DNA of 64,000 nucleotides from assembly GCA_016201065.1 (NCBI GenBank), contig JACQDL010000041.1:62001-126000 (forward strand), written 5' to 3'. Shown in pieces: positions 41,635 through 50,556 of this stretch. A program made the translations under genes and the position numbers. The DNA is from Actinomycetota bacterium (lineage in GTDB: Bacteria > Actinomycetota > Actinomycetes > Mycobacteriales > JACQDL01). Position 1 is the first letter of the stretch. Each line of letters starts with the position of its first letter. The notes beneath the pieces are model-generated. The model saw only the letters and a list, made by a program, of their open reading frames with translations. It was not told the DNA's origin and did no database searches.

Positions 41635-42096
41635 CGTGGGGCCCTCCTATACCTCTACCCGCCCCGTGAACAACTTCGGTGAGGAATGACACCGCTGTGA
41701 TTACACACGTGTCGTTCCGAGCGCGTCAACTCACGATCTGATACACGCACAGGTCTCACAAGCACCCTCTTTGCTGGCCACTTCGGCGAAATGCCGACTA
41801 GGTGATCTTCCCGAACGACCCCGGCGGACCGCTCCCGGCGTCCGGTCGGACCTACCGCCGGCCCGCTCGGTGAGGCACGATGAGACCTGTTCATGTTCGG
41901 ACTTGTCGCCCACCCCCGGCCGGGCTACCCACAGGCTGGGACGCGCCGCCGCGCTGGGTCGTCCGCGCCGCTCGAAGGGCCGGTGTGGTTCTTGACCCGG
42001 TGTGGTTCTTGACACAGTGATCGGCGGGCGCGCCGGTCGGCTGACCGAGATGGGTTCCGACCGGCCCGGCTGGACACGGTTGGGGGAACGATCGCC
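41635..42096. other. Long intergenic region between whiB2 and the GGDEF gene
   Basis: No convincing gene. It must hold divergent promoters for whiB2 (left) and the diguanylate cyclase (right). A palindrome ACACGTGT lies near 41704-41711, about 70 bases upstream of whiB2. A 17-bp tandem direct repeat lies at 41980-42013. I could not assign -35/-10 boxes with confidence. Confidence 0.5.
41980..42013. repeat. Two exact 17-bp direct repeats upstream of the GGDEF gene
   Basis: CCGGTGTGGTTCTTGAC occurs twice in tandem, about 85-115 bases before the diguanylate cyclase start. Each copy ends in TTGAC, a -35-like sequence, so it may be a regulator site or a promoter duplication. Confidence 0.85.
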
Positions 42097-43311
42097 ATGA
42101 CACGGCAGGCACACGAGGCGGCGGGCGCGACGACGCCCACCCGCCCTGCCGGCCTGTCCCACTTCGCCGTCGGCTCGGCGCTGCTTGCCGCCGCCACGGC
42201 GATCTGTGCCGTACTCCCCCTGGCCGACCCCGCCGCCGCGGCGGTGACCGTCCCGCTCCTGGGCTGCGCCGCGTTGCTGGTGATCGCGGCGGTGTTCCTC
42301 GGCCTCGCGCACAGCCAGATCTGGCGCGACATGAACGAGTCGCGGCAGACCAGCCAGATCAGCCTCACCGAGAAGCACGCGCTGGCCGAGGAGCTGCGCA
42401 CGGAACGAGATTTCACGTCGGCGATTCTGGACACCGCCGGCGCACTGGTCGTCGTCTGCGACCGGACCGGTCGGATCAAGCGGTTCAACGACGCCAGCGA
42501 GAAGCTCACCGGGTTCTCCGAGGCAGGCCTGGTGGGCCGGCCGATGTGGGCCGCGCTGCTGGAACCGGCCGACGGGCAGGTCATGAAGTCCGCCCTGGAG
42601 GCGCTCGACGGCGGCAAGCTGCGGGTCCGTTCCGACGCGCTGCAGCGGGCCGAGGTGACCCTCCGGGATCGGGCCGGCAAGCCACACCGGGTGGCGTTCA
42701 CGATCACCGTGATGCTCAACGACATCGGCGAGGTCGCCTACTTCGTCGCCACCGGAATCGACGTCACCGAGCAGCGGCGCAACCACGAGCATCTGGTGCA
42801 GCTCGCCACCACCGACCCGCTGACCGGCCTGGTCAACCGGGTCACCTTCAACGCGACGCTCGGCATGGCGCTCAACCCGACGCTGGGCGGCCGCGGCGCG
42901 GCGCTGCTCTTCTGCGATCTCGACGGGTTCAAGGTGGTCAACGACACCCATGGGCACCAGGTCGGCGACGAGTTGCTGATCGCGGTCGGGGAGCGGCTGC
43001 GGGCCTGCGTCCGGCACCTCGACGTCACCGCCCGGCTCGGCGGTGACGAGTTCGTCGTGCTCTGCCCGAAGCTGGACGAGATATCGGCCTACCGGTTGGC
43101 CGACCGGATCCGGCGGGCGGTCGCCGAGCCGTACTCGCTCTCGGTCGGTACCGTCGCCGTGGGCATCAGCGTCGGCGTCGCGGTGGCCCGGGCCGGCGAC
43201 GACCCCGAGATCGTCCTCGCCGAGGCCGACGCCGAGATGTACCGGGTCAAGCAGCGGGCCAAGCTGTCCCGCTGGACCCCACCCTCGTCGGTCGAGGCAC
43301 CACACATCTGA
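42097..43311 (+). CDS. Membrane PAS-GGDEF diguanylate cyclase
   Basis: A 404-residue protein with two N-terminal membrane helices, a short coiled segment (LTEKHALAEELRTERDF), a PAS domain (AILDTAGALVVVCDRTGRIK; about 105-225) and a GGDEF domain. The active motif LGGDEFVVL is intact. RHLD lies five residues before it and fits the RxxD inhibitory site, so product feedback by c-di-GMP is likely. No EAL domain. It makes c-di-GMP from two GTP. ATG start; it lies between whiB2 and fbiA, a place where mycobacteria have no such gene. Confidence 0.94.
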   Translation: MTRQAHEAAGATTPTRPAGLSHFAVGSALLAAATAICAVLPLADPAAAAVTVPLLGCAALLVIAAVFLGLAHSQIWRDMNESRQTSQISLTEKHALAEELRTERDFTSAILDTAGALVVVCDRTGRIKRFNDASEKLTGFSEAGLVGRPMWAALLEPADGQVMKSALEALDGGKLRVRSDALQRAEVTLRDRAGKPHRVAFTITVMLNDIGEVAYFVATGIDVTEQRRNHEHLVQLATTDPLTGLVNRVTFNATLGMALNPTLGGRGAALLFCDLDGFKVVNDTHGHQVGDELLIAVGERLRACVRHLDVTARLGGDEFVVLCPKLDEISAYRLADRIRRAVAEPYSLSVGTVAVGISVGVAVARAGDDPEIVLAEADAEMYRVKQRAKLSRWTPPSSVEAPHI

Positions 43312-43317
43312 GCCAGC

Positions 43318-43353
43318 ACCGGGCTGAGCCTCCGGCGGCACCGGCAGCCCGGT
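43318..43353 (+). terminator. Hairpin after the GGDEF gene
   Basis: ACCGGGCTG (43318-43326) pairs with CAGCCCGGT (43345-43353), a perfect 9-bp stem with an 18-base loop, seven bases after the stop codon. No T-tract. Confidence 0.5.
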
Positions 43354-43407
43354 CTGACACGATGGCCCGGTGGACGCACCGGGCGAGGCGCTGCGCGTGG
43401 TAGCGCC

Positions 43408-44382
43408 GTGAACGTCGTCACGCTGGCCGGGGGGATCGGCGGCGCCCGCTTCCTGCGCGGGCTGCGCGCCACCGTCGACCCGCGGTCGAGCACGATCACG
43501 GTCATCGGCAACACCGGTGACGACCTGACCCTGCACGGGCTGCGGGTCTGCCCGGACCTGGACACCGTCATGTACACCCTCGGCGGGGGGATCGACGAGG
43601 AGCGTGGCTGGGGTCGCGCCGATGAGACCTGGCAGGTCAAGGAGGAGCTCGCCGCGTACGGGGTGGAGCCGGCCTGGTTCGGCCTGGGTGACCGGGACGT
43701 GGCCACCCACCTGGTGCGGACCCGGATGCTGGACGCGGGCTATCCGCTGTCCGCCGTGACCGAGGCGCTGTGCGTCCGGTGGAGTCCCGGTGTCCGGCTG
43801 CTCCCGATGAGCGACGACCGGGTGGAGACGCACGTCCTGGTGGACCTCCCGGAGGGGCGGCGGGCGATCCACTTCCAGGAGTGGTGGATCAAGCACGGCG
43901 CCCGGCTACCGGCTGCCGGCTTCGTCCCTGTCGGCGCCGAGGACGCCACGCCGGCCCCGGGCGTGCTGGCGGCGATCGCCGCCGCCGACGTCATCCTGGT
44001 CGCGCCGAGCAACCCGGTGGTGAGCATCGGCGTGATCCTCGCGGTACCCGGCATCCGGGATGCGATCCGCTCCGCCGCCGCCCCGGTGGTGGGGCTGTCA
44101 CCGATCGTCGGCGGCGCACCGGTGCGGGGGATGGCCGACGCCTGCCTGGCCGCGATCGGCGTGGACAGCTCCGCGGCCGCCGTCGGCCAGCACTACGGCG
44201 CCCGCGCCGGTGGTGGTGGTGGTGGTGGCCTGCTGGATGGCTGGCTCGTGCACGATGGTGACGCGGACACGACCGTGCCCGAGGTCCGGGTCCTCGCCGT
44301 GCCACTGCTGATGACCGATCCGGCGGCGGCGGCCGCGATGGCCCGAGCCGCCCTCGACCTCGCCGCGGACCTTTCCCGGTGA
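43408..44382 (+). CDS. fbiA: 2-phospho-L-lactate transferase (F420 biosynthesis)
   Basis: A 324-residue CofD/FbiA enzyme that transfers the phospho-lactyl-type group to Fo to make F420-0. It begins [19 protein letters not shown], with [21 protein letters not shown] and [20 protein letters not shown] trinucleotide run gives seven consecutive Gly near residue 270, absent from most family members as I know them. GTG start; GTGA overlap with fbiB. Confidence 0.96.
   Translation: MNVVTLAGGIGGARFLRGLRATVDPRSSTITVIGNTGDDLTLHGLRVCPDLDTVMYTLGGGIDEERGWGRADETWQVKEELAAYGVEPAWFGLGDRDVATHLVRTRMLDAGYPLSAVTEALCVRWSPGVRLLPMSDDRVETHVLVDLPEGRRAIHFQEWWIKHGARLPAAGFVPVGAEDATPAPGVLAAIAAADVILVAPSNPVVSIGVILAVPGIRDAIRSAAAPVVGLSPIVGGAPVRGMADACLAAIGVDSSAAAVGQHYGARAGGGGGGGLLDGWLVHDGDADTTVPEVRVLAVPLLMTDPAAAAAMARAALDLAADLSR
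44209..44229 (+). repeat. GGT trinucleotide run in fbiA
   Basis: Six GGT codons followed by GGC code for seven Gly. In frame, so length change would only alter a loop. Confidence 0.9.
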
Positions 44383-45689
44383 TCGAGATCCGCCCGGTCC
44401 ATGGGCTCCCGGAGTTCCGGCCCGGCGACGACCTGGCCGGTACGGTGGCGGCCGCCGCGCCCTGGCTCGCCGACGGTGACGTGCTCGTGGTCACCTCCAA
44501 GGTCGTGTCCAAGGTTGAGGGCCGGCTGGTCCGGGTGCCGGCCGACGCCGTGGGGCGGGAGGCCGCCCGGCAGCGCGCCATCGACACCGAGGCGGTCGCC
44601 GAGGTCGCCCGCCGCGGCCCGCTGCGGATCGCCCGCACCCGGCACGGGCTGGTGCTGGCCGCGGCCGGGGTGGACGCCTCGAACGTCCCGGCCGACGAGC
44701 TGGCGCTGCTCCCGGTGGACCCCGACGGTTCGGCCGCGCGGTTGCGGGCCGGGCTGGCCGCCGCCCTGGGCGTGCGGGTCGGCGTGCTGATCACCGACAC
44801 GCTGGGGCGGCCGTGGCGGGTCGGCCAGACCGATGTCGCCATCGGCGCCGCGGGGATCCGCGTGCTCCGTGACCACCGGGGGGAGCTGGACACCTTCGGC
44901 ACCCCGCTGCAGGTCACCGAGATCGCCGAGGCGGACGAGATCGCGGCCGCCGCGGAGCTCGTCAAGGGCAAGCTGGACCGCGTCCCGGTCGCCGTCGTGC
45001 GCGGCCTTGCGACCCACGACGACGGGTCGACGGCAGCGGCGCTGGTGCGCCCGCCCGCGGATGACCTCTTCACCCGGGGCACCGCGGAGGCGCATGCCGA
45101 GGGACAGCGCGGCGCGGTACCGGCGCGGCGCTCGATCCGCCGGTTCCGCCCGGACCCGGTGGACCCGACCGCGGTCCGGCGCGCGCTCGCCGCAGCCCTC
45201 ACGGCACCGGCACCGCACCACACGACACCCTGGCGATTCGTGACCGTCACCGCGGCGCGCAGCCGGCTGCTGAATGCGATGCGGGCGGCGTGGCAGGCCG
45301 ACCTCGCCGCTGACGGCCTGCCCGCGGACCGGATCGCTGGTCGGCTGGCCAGGGGGGACATCCTGCGCGCTGCCCCGCTGCTCGTCGTGCCGTGCCTGGT
45401 GGCCGACGGGATGCACGACTACCCGGATCGCCGCCGATCCACGGCGGAGTGGACAATGTTCACGGTGTCGATGGGGGCTGCGGTGGAGAACTTCCTGATC
45501 GCCCTGGCTGCCGACGGGATCGGCTCGTGCTGGGTGTCGTCCACGCTGTTCTGCCCCGACGTGGCCCGCGCCGAGCTGGAGCTGGCCGCGGACTGGCACC
45601 CGATGGGCGCGGTCGCCGTCGGCTATCCCGATGGTCCGGTGCCGAACCGCCCGCCGCGCGACCCGGCCAGTTTCCTGGTGGAACGGTGA
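44379..45689 (+). CDS. fbiB: Coenzyme F420:L-glutamate ligase with nitroreductase domain
   Basis: A 436-residue two-domain FbiB. The N-terminal ligase (about 1-240, with [16 protein letters not shown] and [21 protein letters not shown]) adds glutamates to F420-0. The C-terminal nitroreductase-like FMN domain (about 245-436, [14 protein letters not shown] and [10 protein letters not shown]) reduces dehydro-F420-0. GTG start in a GTGA overlap with fbiA; another GTGA overlap leads to the Nudix gene. Confidence 0.97.
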   Translation: MIEIRPVHGLPEFRPGDDLAGTVAAAAPWLADGDVLVVTSKVVSKVEGRLVRVPADAVGREAARQRAIDTEAVAEVARRGPLRIARTRHGLVLAAAGVDASNVPADELALLPVDPDGSAARLRAGLAAALGVRVGVLITDTLGRPWRVGQTDVAIGAAGIRVLRDHRGELDTFGTPLQVTEIAEADEIAAAAELVKGKLDRVPVAVVRGLATHDDGSTAAALVRPPADDLFTRGTAEAHAEGQRGAVPARRSIRRFRPDPVDPTAVRRALAAALTAPAPHHTTPWRFVTVTAARSRLLNAMRAAWQADLAADGLPADRIAGRLARGDILRAAPLLVVPCLVADGMHDYPDRRRSTAEWTMFTVSMGAAVENFLIALAADGIGSCWVSSTLFCPDVARAELELAADWHPMGAVAVGYPDGPVPNRPPRDPASFLVER

Positions 45690-46267
45690 CGGCTATCCAC
45701 GCCGGACCCGAGCTCGGCGCGGACCTCGCCCGACTGCTCGCGGAGCACGACGACGCGGAGGAGTCGCAGCGGTCGGTCCGGGAGGCCATGCTCGCGTTCC
45801 TCGCGGCCCGCCCCGACGCGACCTCCCGCTCCTGCGTGCCGGGGCACTTCACGGCGAGCGCGCTCGTCATCTCACCCAGCCGCGACGCGGTCCTGCTCAC
45901 CCTGCACCCACGAGTGGGACGGTGGCTCCAGCTCGGCGGGCACCTGGAGGATGACCCGTCGATGCTCGCGGCCGCGGCGCGCGAGGCGGTGGAGGAAAGC
46001 GGGATCGAGGGGCTCACCCTCGATCCCCGACCGCTGTACCTGGCGGTCCACCCGATCACCTGCTCGCTCGGCGTCCCGACCCGCCACCTCGACGTGCAGT
46101 TCCTCGCCGTGGCACCGCCGGGGGCCGAGCCGAAGATCAGCGCCGAGTCCCTCGACCTGCGCTGGTTCCCCGTGGACGCGTTACCGGCGGCGGCCGGCAC
46201 CGGCCTGCCGGAGCTGGTCCGCCGGGGCGCCGGCCGCCGCCGGCACCTGGATCACATCGCTCGGTAG
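45686..46267 (+). CDS. Nudix hydrolase
   Basis: A 193-residue Nudix protein. The Nudix box is [20 protein letters not shown] then ESGI, with REAVEESG fully kept but a Pro in place of the first Glu of the consensus. Substrates of the family are nucleoside diphosphates linked to another group. It begins in a GTGA overlap with fbiB, so it may clean up a nucleotide by-product of F420 synthesis; this is a guess. It converges with, and overlaps by 16 bases, the glycosylase gene. Confidence 0.9.
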   Translation: MTAIHAGPELGADLARLLAEHDDAEESQRSVREAMLAFLAARPDATSRSCVPGHFTASALVISPSRDAVLLTLHPRVGRWLQLGGHLEDDPSMLAAAAREAVEESGIEGLTLDPRPLYLAVHPITCSLGVPTRHLDVQFLAVAPPGAEPKISAESLDLRWFPVDALPAAAGTGLPELVRRGAGRRRHLDHIAR

Positions 46268-47235
46268 TCCCGCGCCGGCAGCCGCGGCCCGAACCGCGGC
46301 TTCCGCACCCCGGACAGCTCGATGAGCCGCACCACCCGGTGGCGGTGCGGCGCGTACGGCGCAAGGAGCCGCAGCATCGCCGGATCGTCCAGCGGCCGGC
46401 CGGTCAGCGCCCACCCCACCAGCGCCGGCAGGTGGAAGTCGCCGACGCTGACCGCGTCGGCGTCGCCGAGTGCGCGCTGCGCGACCTCGGCGGCCGTCCA
46501 CGCCCCGATCCCGGGGACCGCCCGCAGCCGGGCCAGGGCGCCGGCCGGGGGCATCCCGACCGCCTCCTCCAGCCGGTCCGCGACCAGGCAGGCCCGCCGG
46601 AGGGTGTGCCGGCGCTGCGGGGTGACCCCCGCCCGGTGCCAGTCGGCGTCGCTCAGCCGCCCGAGGACGGTGGGAGCCGGTGGCACCCGCATCCCCGCCG
46701 GCACCGGGCCGGGTGCCGGCTCGCCATACCGCTGGCACAGCTCCCGCCAGGAGCGGCGGGCCTCGGCGCCGGTGACCTTCTGCTCCAGGATCGCGGGGAT
46801 GAGCTGGTCCAGGACCAGCCGGGTGCGCGGGATGCGCAGGCCGGGGTGGCGGCGCCAGCTGTCGCGGAGCCGAGGATGCTCGGGGGTGAACCCGGTCAGG
46901 TCGTCGCGGGCACCGAGCAGCTCCGGGACACCGTCGATGGTCCAGGCCGCACCCGGCCCCCAGGCCCGGGCCGAGACCACGCCGCCGGTCACCCGCAGCA
47001 GCAGGGTGGCCGGGCCATCCGGGGTCAGCGCGACCCGCCAGAGCTCCCCCGCGACGAAGCGGTGCGCCGGGTCCGAGCCGCCCCGCCGGAGCACGCCGAG
47101 CGTGGCCTGGAGGTCGACCGGCCAGCCCGGCCGCCACTCCAGCCCGACCGGCTCCGCGCGCGCCGGCCCGGCCCCGGACCAGTCAGAGGTACCGGACCGG
47201 TCAGAGGTACCGGACCGGTCAGAGGTACCGGGCAC
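46252..47235 (-). CDS. DNA-3-methyladenine glycosylase 2 family protein (AlkA-type)
   Basis: A 327-residue HhH-GPD DNA repair enzyme that removes alkylated bases. The helix-hairpin-helix is LRAVPGIGAWTAAEVAQRAL, with the catalytic Asp in DAVSVGDFHLP. An AlkA-like N-terminal domain is present. The GTG start overlaps manC by 17 bases. The first 20 residues are three GTSD(R/W)S repeats encoded by an 18-bp tandem repeat that also covers the manC stop, so the N-terminal tail may be a recent repeat expansion. Confidence 0.9.
   Translation of the reverse strand: MPGTSDRSGTSDRSGTSDWSGAGPARAEPVGLEWRPGWPVDLQATLGVLRRGGSDPAHRFVAGELWRVALTPDGPATLLLRVTGGVVSARAWGPGAAWTIDGVPELLGARDDLTGFTPEHPRLRDSWRRHPGLRIPRTRLVLDQLIPAILEQKVTGAEARRSWRELCQRYGEPAPGPVPAGMRVPPAPTVLGRLSDADWHRAGVTPQRRHTLRRACLVADRLEEAVGMPPAGALARLRAVPGIGAWTAAEVAQRALGDADAVSVGDFHLPALVGWALTGRPLDDPAMLRLLAPYAPHRHRVVRLIELSGVRKPRFGPRLPARDYRAM
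47176..47229 (-). repeat. Three 18-bp tandem repeats across the manC/glycosylase junction
   Basis: Three 18-bp units (47176-47193, 47194-47211, 47212-47229); the last two are identical and the first differs at one base. The unit 47212-47229 contains the manC stop codon, and all three are read in frame by the glycosylase gene. Confidence 0.93.
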
Positions 47236-48307
47236 CGTGCGCGGCGCCGACCTCGCCGACCAGCCGCTTGACCTGCTCTGCCGCGCTTTTCGGGCACACC
47301 ATCGTGGCGTCCCGGGTATGCACGATGATCATGTCTCGCAGCCCCACCGCGGCCATCAGGTGGTCCGCGTCGTCGCTGATGATGATGTTGTCCGCGCAGT
47401 CGACCAGGACCGCCCGGCCCTGACTCACGTTGCCCCCGTCGTCGCCCGCCACGGTGGATGCCAGGGCCGGCCATGACCCGATGTCCAACCAGCGGACGGG
47501 TAGCTCGACCACCAGCACCGCGGCACCGCCCAGCCCCTGGGATGCCGGCTCGATGACCGCGTAGTCGATGCTGATCTTCGGCAGGGTGGGGTAGACCGAC
47601 GCCAGCACGCCGGCCCGCTCGGGTCCGTCCCACGCGGCGGCGATCCGGGTCAGCCCGGCGTACGCCGCCGGCAGGTGGGTCGCCAGCTCGGCGAGGACGG
47701 TCGCCGCCCGCCAGACGAACATGCCCGAGTTCCAGTAGTGCCGGCCGGTCCCCAGGTAGGAGCGCGCGGTCGCCGCATCCGGCTTCTCCCGGAACGCGGC
47801 CACCCGGTACCCCGCCTCCGGCAGCGGGTCGCCCCGCTCGATGTAGCCGTATCCGGTGTGTGGCTCGGTCGGCACGATGCCGAGCGTCACCAGCGCGTCC
47901 TCGGCCTTCTCGGCCAGCCCGAACGCCGCCTCCAGCCGGTCGGCGAAGACCTCGACCGGGTCGATGACGTGGTCGGCCGACACGAACGCGGTGACCGCGT
48001 CCGGGTCACGCCGGTGCAGCACGGCCGCCGGCAACCCGACCGCGTTCGCGGTGTCCCTCCCGCACGGCTCACCGATGAGGTTGTCCGGCGGGAGGTCCGG
48101 CAGGTTGCCGAGGACGGCGTCCCGGTGCGCCTGCGCGGTGCACACGTAGATCCGGTCGGCCGGGAGCACGGCCCGCAACCGCTCGAAGGCGAGCTGCAGC
48201 AGGCTGCGCCCGCCCACCACCTCGAGCAGCTGCTTGGGGCGGGCCGCGCGGGACATCGGCCACAGCCGGGTGCCCGCCCCGCCGGCCATGATCACGCCAT
48301 ACCGCAT
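47219..48307 (-). CDS. manC: Mannose-1-phosphate guanylyltransferase
   Basis: A 362-residue nucleotidyltransferase that makes GDP-mannose from GTP and mannose-1-phosphate. It begins MRYGVIMAGGAGTRLWPMSR with RPKQLLEVVGGRSLLQLAFER; FVSADHVI and FREKPD give the metal and sugar sites. It ends without an isomerase domain, so it is the monofunctional type. GGAGGATG precedes the ATG. It sits next to wbbL as in mycobacteria (Rv3264c-Rv3265c). Confidence 0.96.
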   Translation of the reverse strand: MRYGVIMAGGAGTRLWPMSRAARPKQLLEVVGGRSLLQLAFERLRAVLPADRIYVCTAQAHRDAVLGNLPDLPPDNLIGEPCGRDTANAVGLPAAVLHRRDPDAVTAFVSADHVIDPVEVFADRLEAAFGLAEKAEDALVTLGIVPTEPHTGYGYIERGDPLPEAGYRVAAFREKPDAATARSYLGTGRHYWNSGMFVWRAATVLAELATHLPAAYAGLTRIAAAWDGPERAGVLASVYPTLPKISIDYAVIEPASQGLGGAAVLVVELPVRWLDIGSWPALASTVAGDDGGNVSQGRAVLVDCADNIIISDDADHLMAAVGLRDMIIVHTRDATMVCPKSAAEQVKRLVGEVGAAHGARYL

Positions 48308-48399
48308 GACTCCGCATCCTCCTCGCCGTGACCGATCCGCAGCACCCTACCGGCCTACCTGGTCGTGATCAGCGTGAGCGGGCACCGACGATCACCCAT

Positions 48400-49290
48400 T
48401 CAGGTACCGCGGCCGACCTCCGGGAGCAGCCGGGCCAACCCGGCCCGGGCCGCCAGACCGGCCCGCAGCACGGCACGCAGGGGCAGGTTCCGAAGTCCCG
48501 GGTACCGCCGGGACAGGTACCGGTAGGCGCTGCGATGGTGCGCCTGGACCATCGCGCCACGGTGATGGCGGGTGGCGTGCGCGCCCTCGTGGATGACGGT
48601 CGCTGACGGCACATACACGCACCGCCACCCGGCGCGGCCGAGCCGCTCACACAGGTCCGTGTCCTCGAAGTACATGAAGTACCCGGGGTCGAAGCCGCCG
48701 ACCGCGTCGAAGGCCTGCCGGCGCAGCAGGAGACACGACCCGGACAGCCATCCGGCCTCCCGCTCGACCGGCACACCACGATCCTGCCGGTACGCCCGGG
48801 TCCACGGGTTGCCCGACCACCACCAGCCACACAACGCGTGACCGATGCCCCGCCACAGCGACGGCAGCGCGCGGGCCGAGGGGTACCGGGAGCCGTCCGG
48901 GCGCCGGATCAGCGGGCCGAAGGCGCCGCCGTGCGGCCACCGGCCCACCGCCTCGAGCAGCGTGTCCAGCGCACCGGGCTCGAAGGTCACATCGGGGTTG
49001 GCGACCAGAACCAGCGGCGCCCGGGTCGACGCCACCCCGCGGTTCGCCGCCCCGCCGTACCCGAGGTTTCCGCCGGTCTCCAGCAGCCGGACCCCGGGCC
49101 GGCCGGCCGCTCGCTGCGGGGCGCCGTCGGTGGAGCCGTTGTCGGCGAGCACCACCTCGTACGGCGCCGCGACGGCCTTCTCGAGGGTGTCCAGGAACCG
49201 GTCCAGCGCCTCCCCCGGAGAGAAGGTCACCGCGACCACGGCCAGCGCGGGGTTGCTGCCAGGGCCCCCATGGGCCGCTGGCTCGCTCAC
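48400..49290 (-). CDS. wbbL: GT2 glycosyltransferase, WbbL-like rhamnosyltransferase
   Basis: A 296-residue GT-A enzyme with VVAVTFSPGEALDRFLDTLE, DNGSTDG, VANPDVTF and YFMYFEDTDLCERL. It resembles WbbL, which adds rhamnose to the lipid-linked GlcNAc that joins arabinogalactan to peptidoglycan in mycobacteria; position next to manC agrees. Whether the linker unit is the same in this organism is inferred. GTG start in a GTGA overlap with the GT4 gene. Confidence 0.87.
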   Translation of the reverse strand: MSEPAAHGGPGSNPALAVVAVTFSPGEALDRFLDTLEKAVAAPYEVVLADNGSTDGAPQRAAGRPGVRLLETGGNLGYGGAANRGVASTRAPLVLVANPDVTFEPGALDTLLEAVGRWPHGGAFGPLIRRPDGSRYPSARALPSLWRGIGHALCGWWWSGNPWTRAYRQDRGVPVEREAGWLSGSCLLLRRQAFDAVGGFDPGYFMYFEDTDLCERLGRAGWRCVYVPSATVIHEGAHATRHHRGAMVQAHHRSAYRYLSRRYPGLRNLPLRAVLRAGLAARAGLARLLPEVGRGT

Positions 49291-50423
49291 GTCGCGGCCG
49301 CCCGGGCGTACGCCGCCAGGTGGGCCTCGGCGCTGCATTCCCAGGTGAACTCGGCCGCGCGGGCGACCGCCGCCACGGCCAGCCGGTGCCGCCGTTCGGG
49401 GTCGTTGGCCAGCGCGACCAGCCCCGCGGCGATCGAGTCGGAGTCCGCCTCGGTGTAGGCCACCGCGTCACCACCCACCTCGGGCAGGGACAGCCGCGGG
49501 GTCGTCAGCACCGGGCTGCCGCAGGCCATCGCCTCCAGCACCGGCAACCCGAAACCCTCACCGTGGCTGGGATAGGCCACCACGAGCGCGCCACCGAGGT
49601 ACCCGGGCAGGTCCGCGAACCGCAGGTATCCGGGACGCAGCACCCGCATGTGCGACGGCACCTCCGCGATCGCGAGGTCGATGTCGTCGTCCCAGCCGGA
49701 ACCGCCGGCGAGCACCAGCGCGGGCGGCTTCGGCTGGTCGGCGAACGCCTGGACCCAGCCCCGCACCAGAGCCGGCACGTTCTTGCGCGGCTCCAGCGTG
49801 CCGAGGAAGGCGAAGTACGGCGTGTCACGCAGCCCGAGCCGGTGCCGCACCCGCTCCTTCTCTGCCTCGCTCGGCACGTGGAAGGCCTCGTGATCAACCC
49901 CGTGATAGACAACGTCGATCATCGTCGGGTCGGCGGCGAGCACCCGCACCAGCTCGTCCCGGGTGGCCTTGGAGGGCACCGTGCATCGGGTGGCCCGGTG
50001 CAGCGCGTTCCTGATCGCGGACCGGAAGAACGGTCCCTTGATCGCTGTGTGCACCTCGGGCTGGGTGAAGAAGGTGACGTCGTGGATGGTCACCACGACC
50101 GGCCGGCCGGGGCGCACCGGCATCGTGTAGTGCGGGCAGTGCAGGACCTGGGCGTTGACCTGCTGAGCGACCACTGGCAGCCCCGCCTGCTCCCAGGCCA
50201 GCCGCGCCGGCCGGTGCGCGATCGCCGTCGGCCCCGGCACGATCGTCGCCGCGGGAGCCATCTGTCCATAGCGCTCGGCGTCGGCGCGCTGGCAGACGAC
50301 CGCGAGATCGGCGTTGGCCGCTCCCAGCGCCGCGATGAGCCCGTCAACGTAACGGCCGACCCCACCGCGGTCGGCAGGCACCGCCGTCGCGTCCACGAGC
50401 ACGCGGGGCGCGCTGTCGGACAC
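49287..50423 (-). CDS. GT4 family glycosyltransferase
   Basis: A 378-residue GT-B enzyme. The N-terminal domain starts RVLVDATAVPADRGGVGRYV; the C-terminal donor domain has FLGTLEPRKNVPALVRGW and the E-x7-E motif SHGEGFGLPVLEAMACGSPV. It fits mannosyl- or related sugar transferases using a nucleotide sugar; acceptor unknown. GTG start with GGGAG upstream. The frame stays open far upstream but that extension runs across the neighbouring gene and is rejected. Confidence 0.9.
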   Translation of the reverse strand: MSDSAPRVLVDATAVPADRGGVGRYVDGLIAALGAANADLAVVCQRADAERYGQMAPAATIVPGPTAIAHRPARLAWEQAGLPVVAQQVNAQVLHCPHYTMPVRPGRPVVVTIHDVTFFTQPEVHTAIKGPFFRSAIRNALHRATRCTVPSKATRDELVRVLAADPTMIDVVYHGVDHEAFHVPSEAEKERVRHRLGLRDTPYFAFLGTLEPRKNVPALVRGWVQAFADQPKPPALVLAGGSGWDDDIDLAIAEVPSHMRVLRPGYLRFADLPGYLGGALVVAYPSHGEGFGLPVLEAMACGSPVLTTPRLSLPEVGGDAVAYTEADSDSIAAGLVALANDPERRHRLAVAAVARAAEFTWECSAEAHLAAYARAAAT

Positions 50424-50556
50424 GGATGCTCCCTGGTTCTCCTTGGTGCTGATCACGTCCTCCGCCCGGAGCGGGCGGCCCAGGAACAGCCTACGCGACC
50501 CGACGGGTGCCTGTGCTCCGGCCCACATCGGCGCCGCGGCGTGCCGCGCCCCGCCG

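Noticed and set aside
41655-41894. 79-codon frame upstream of whiB2
   Set aside because: No ribosome site, no family features and it lies in the promoter gap.
41731-43896. 721-codon minus-strand frame
   Set aside because: Antisense to the GGDEF gene and half of fbiA; shadow frame.
44209-44229. Phase-variable repeat in fbiA
   Set aside because: The unit is three bases, so changes keep the frame and cannot switch the gene off.
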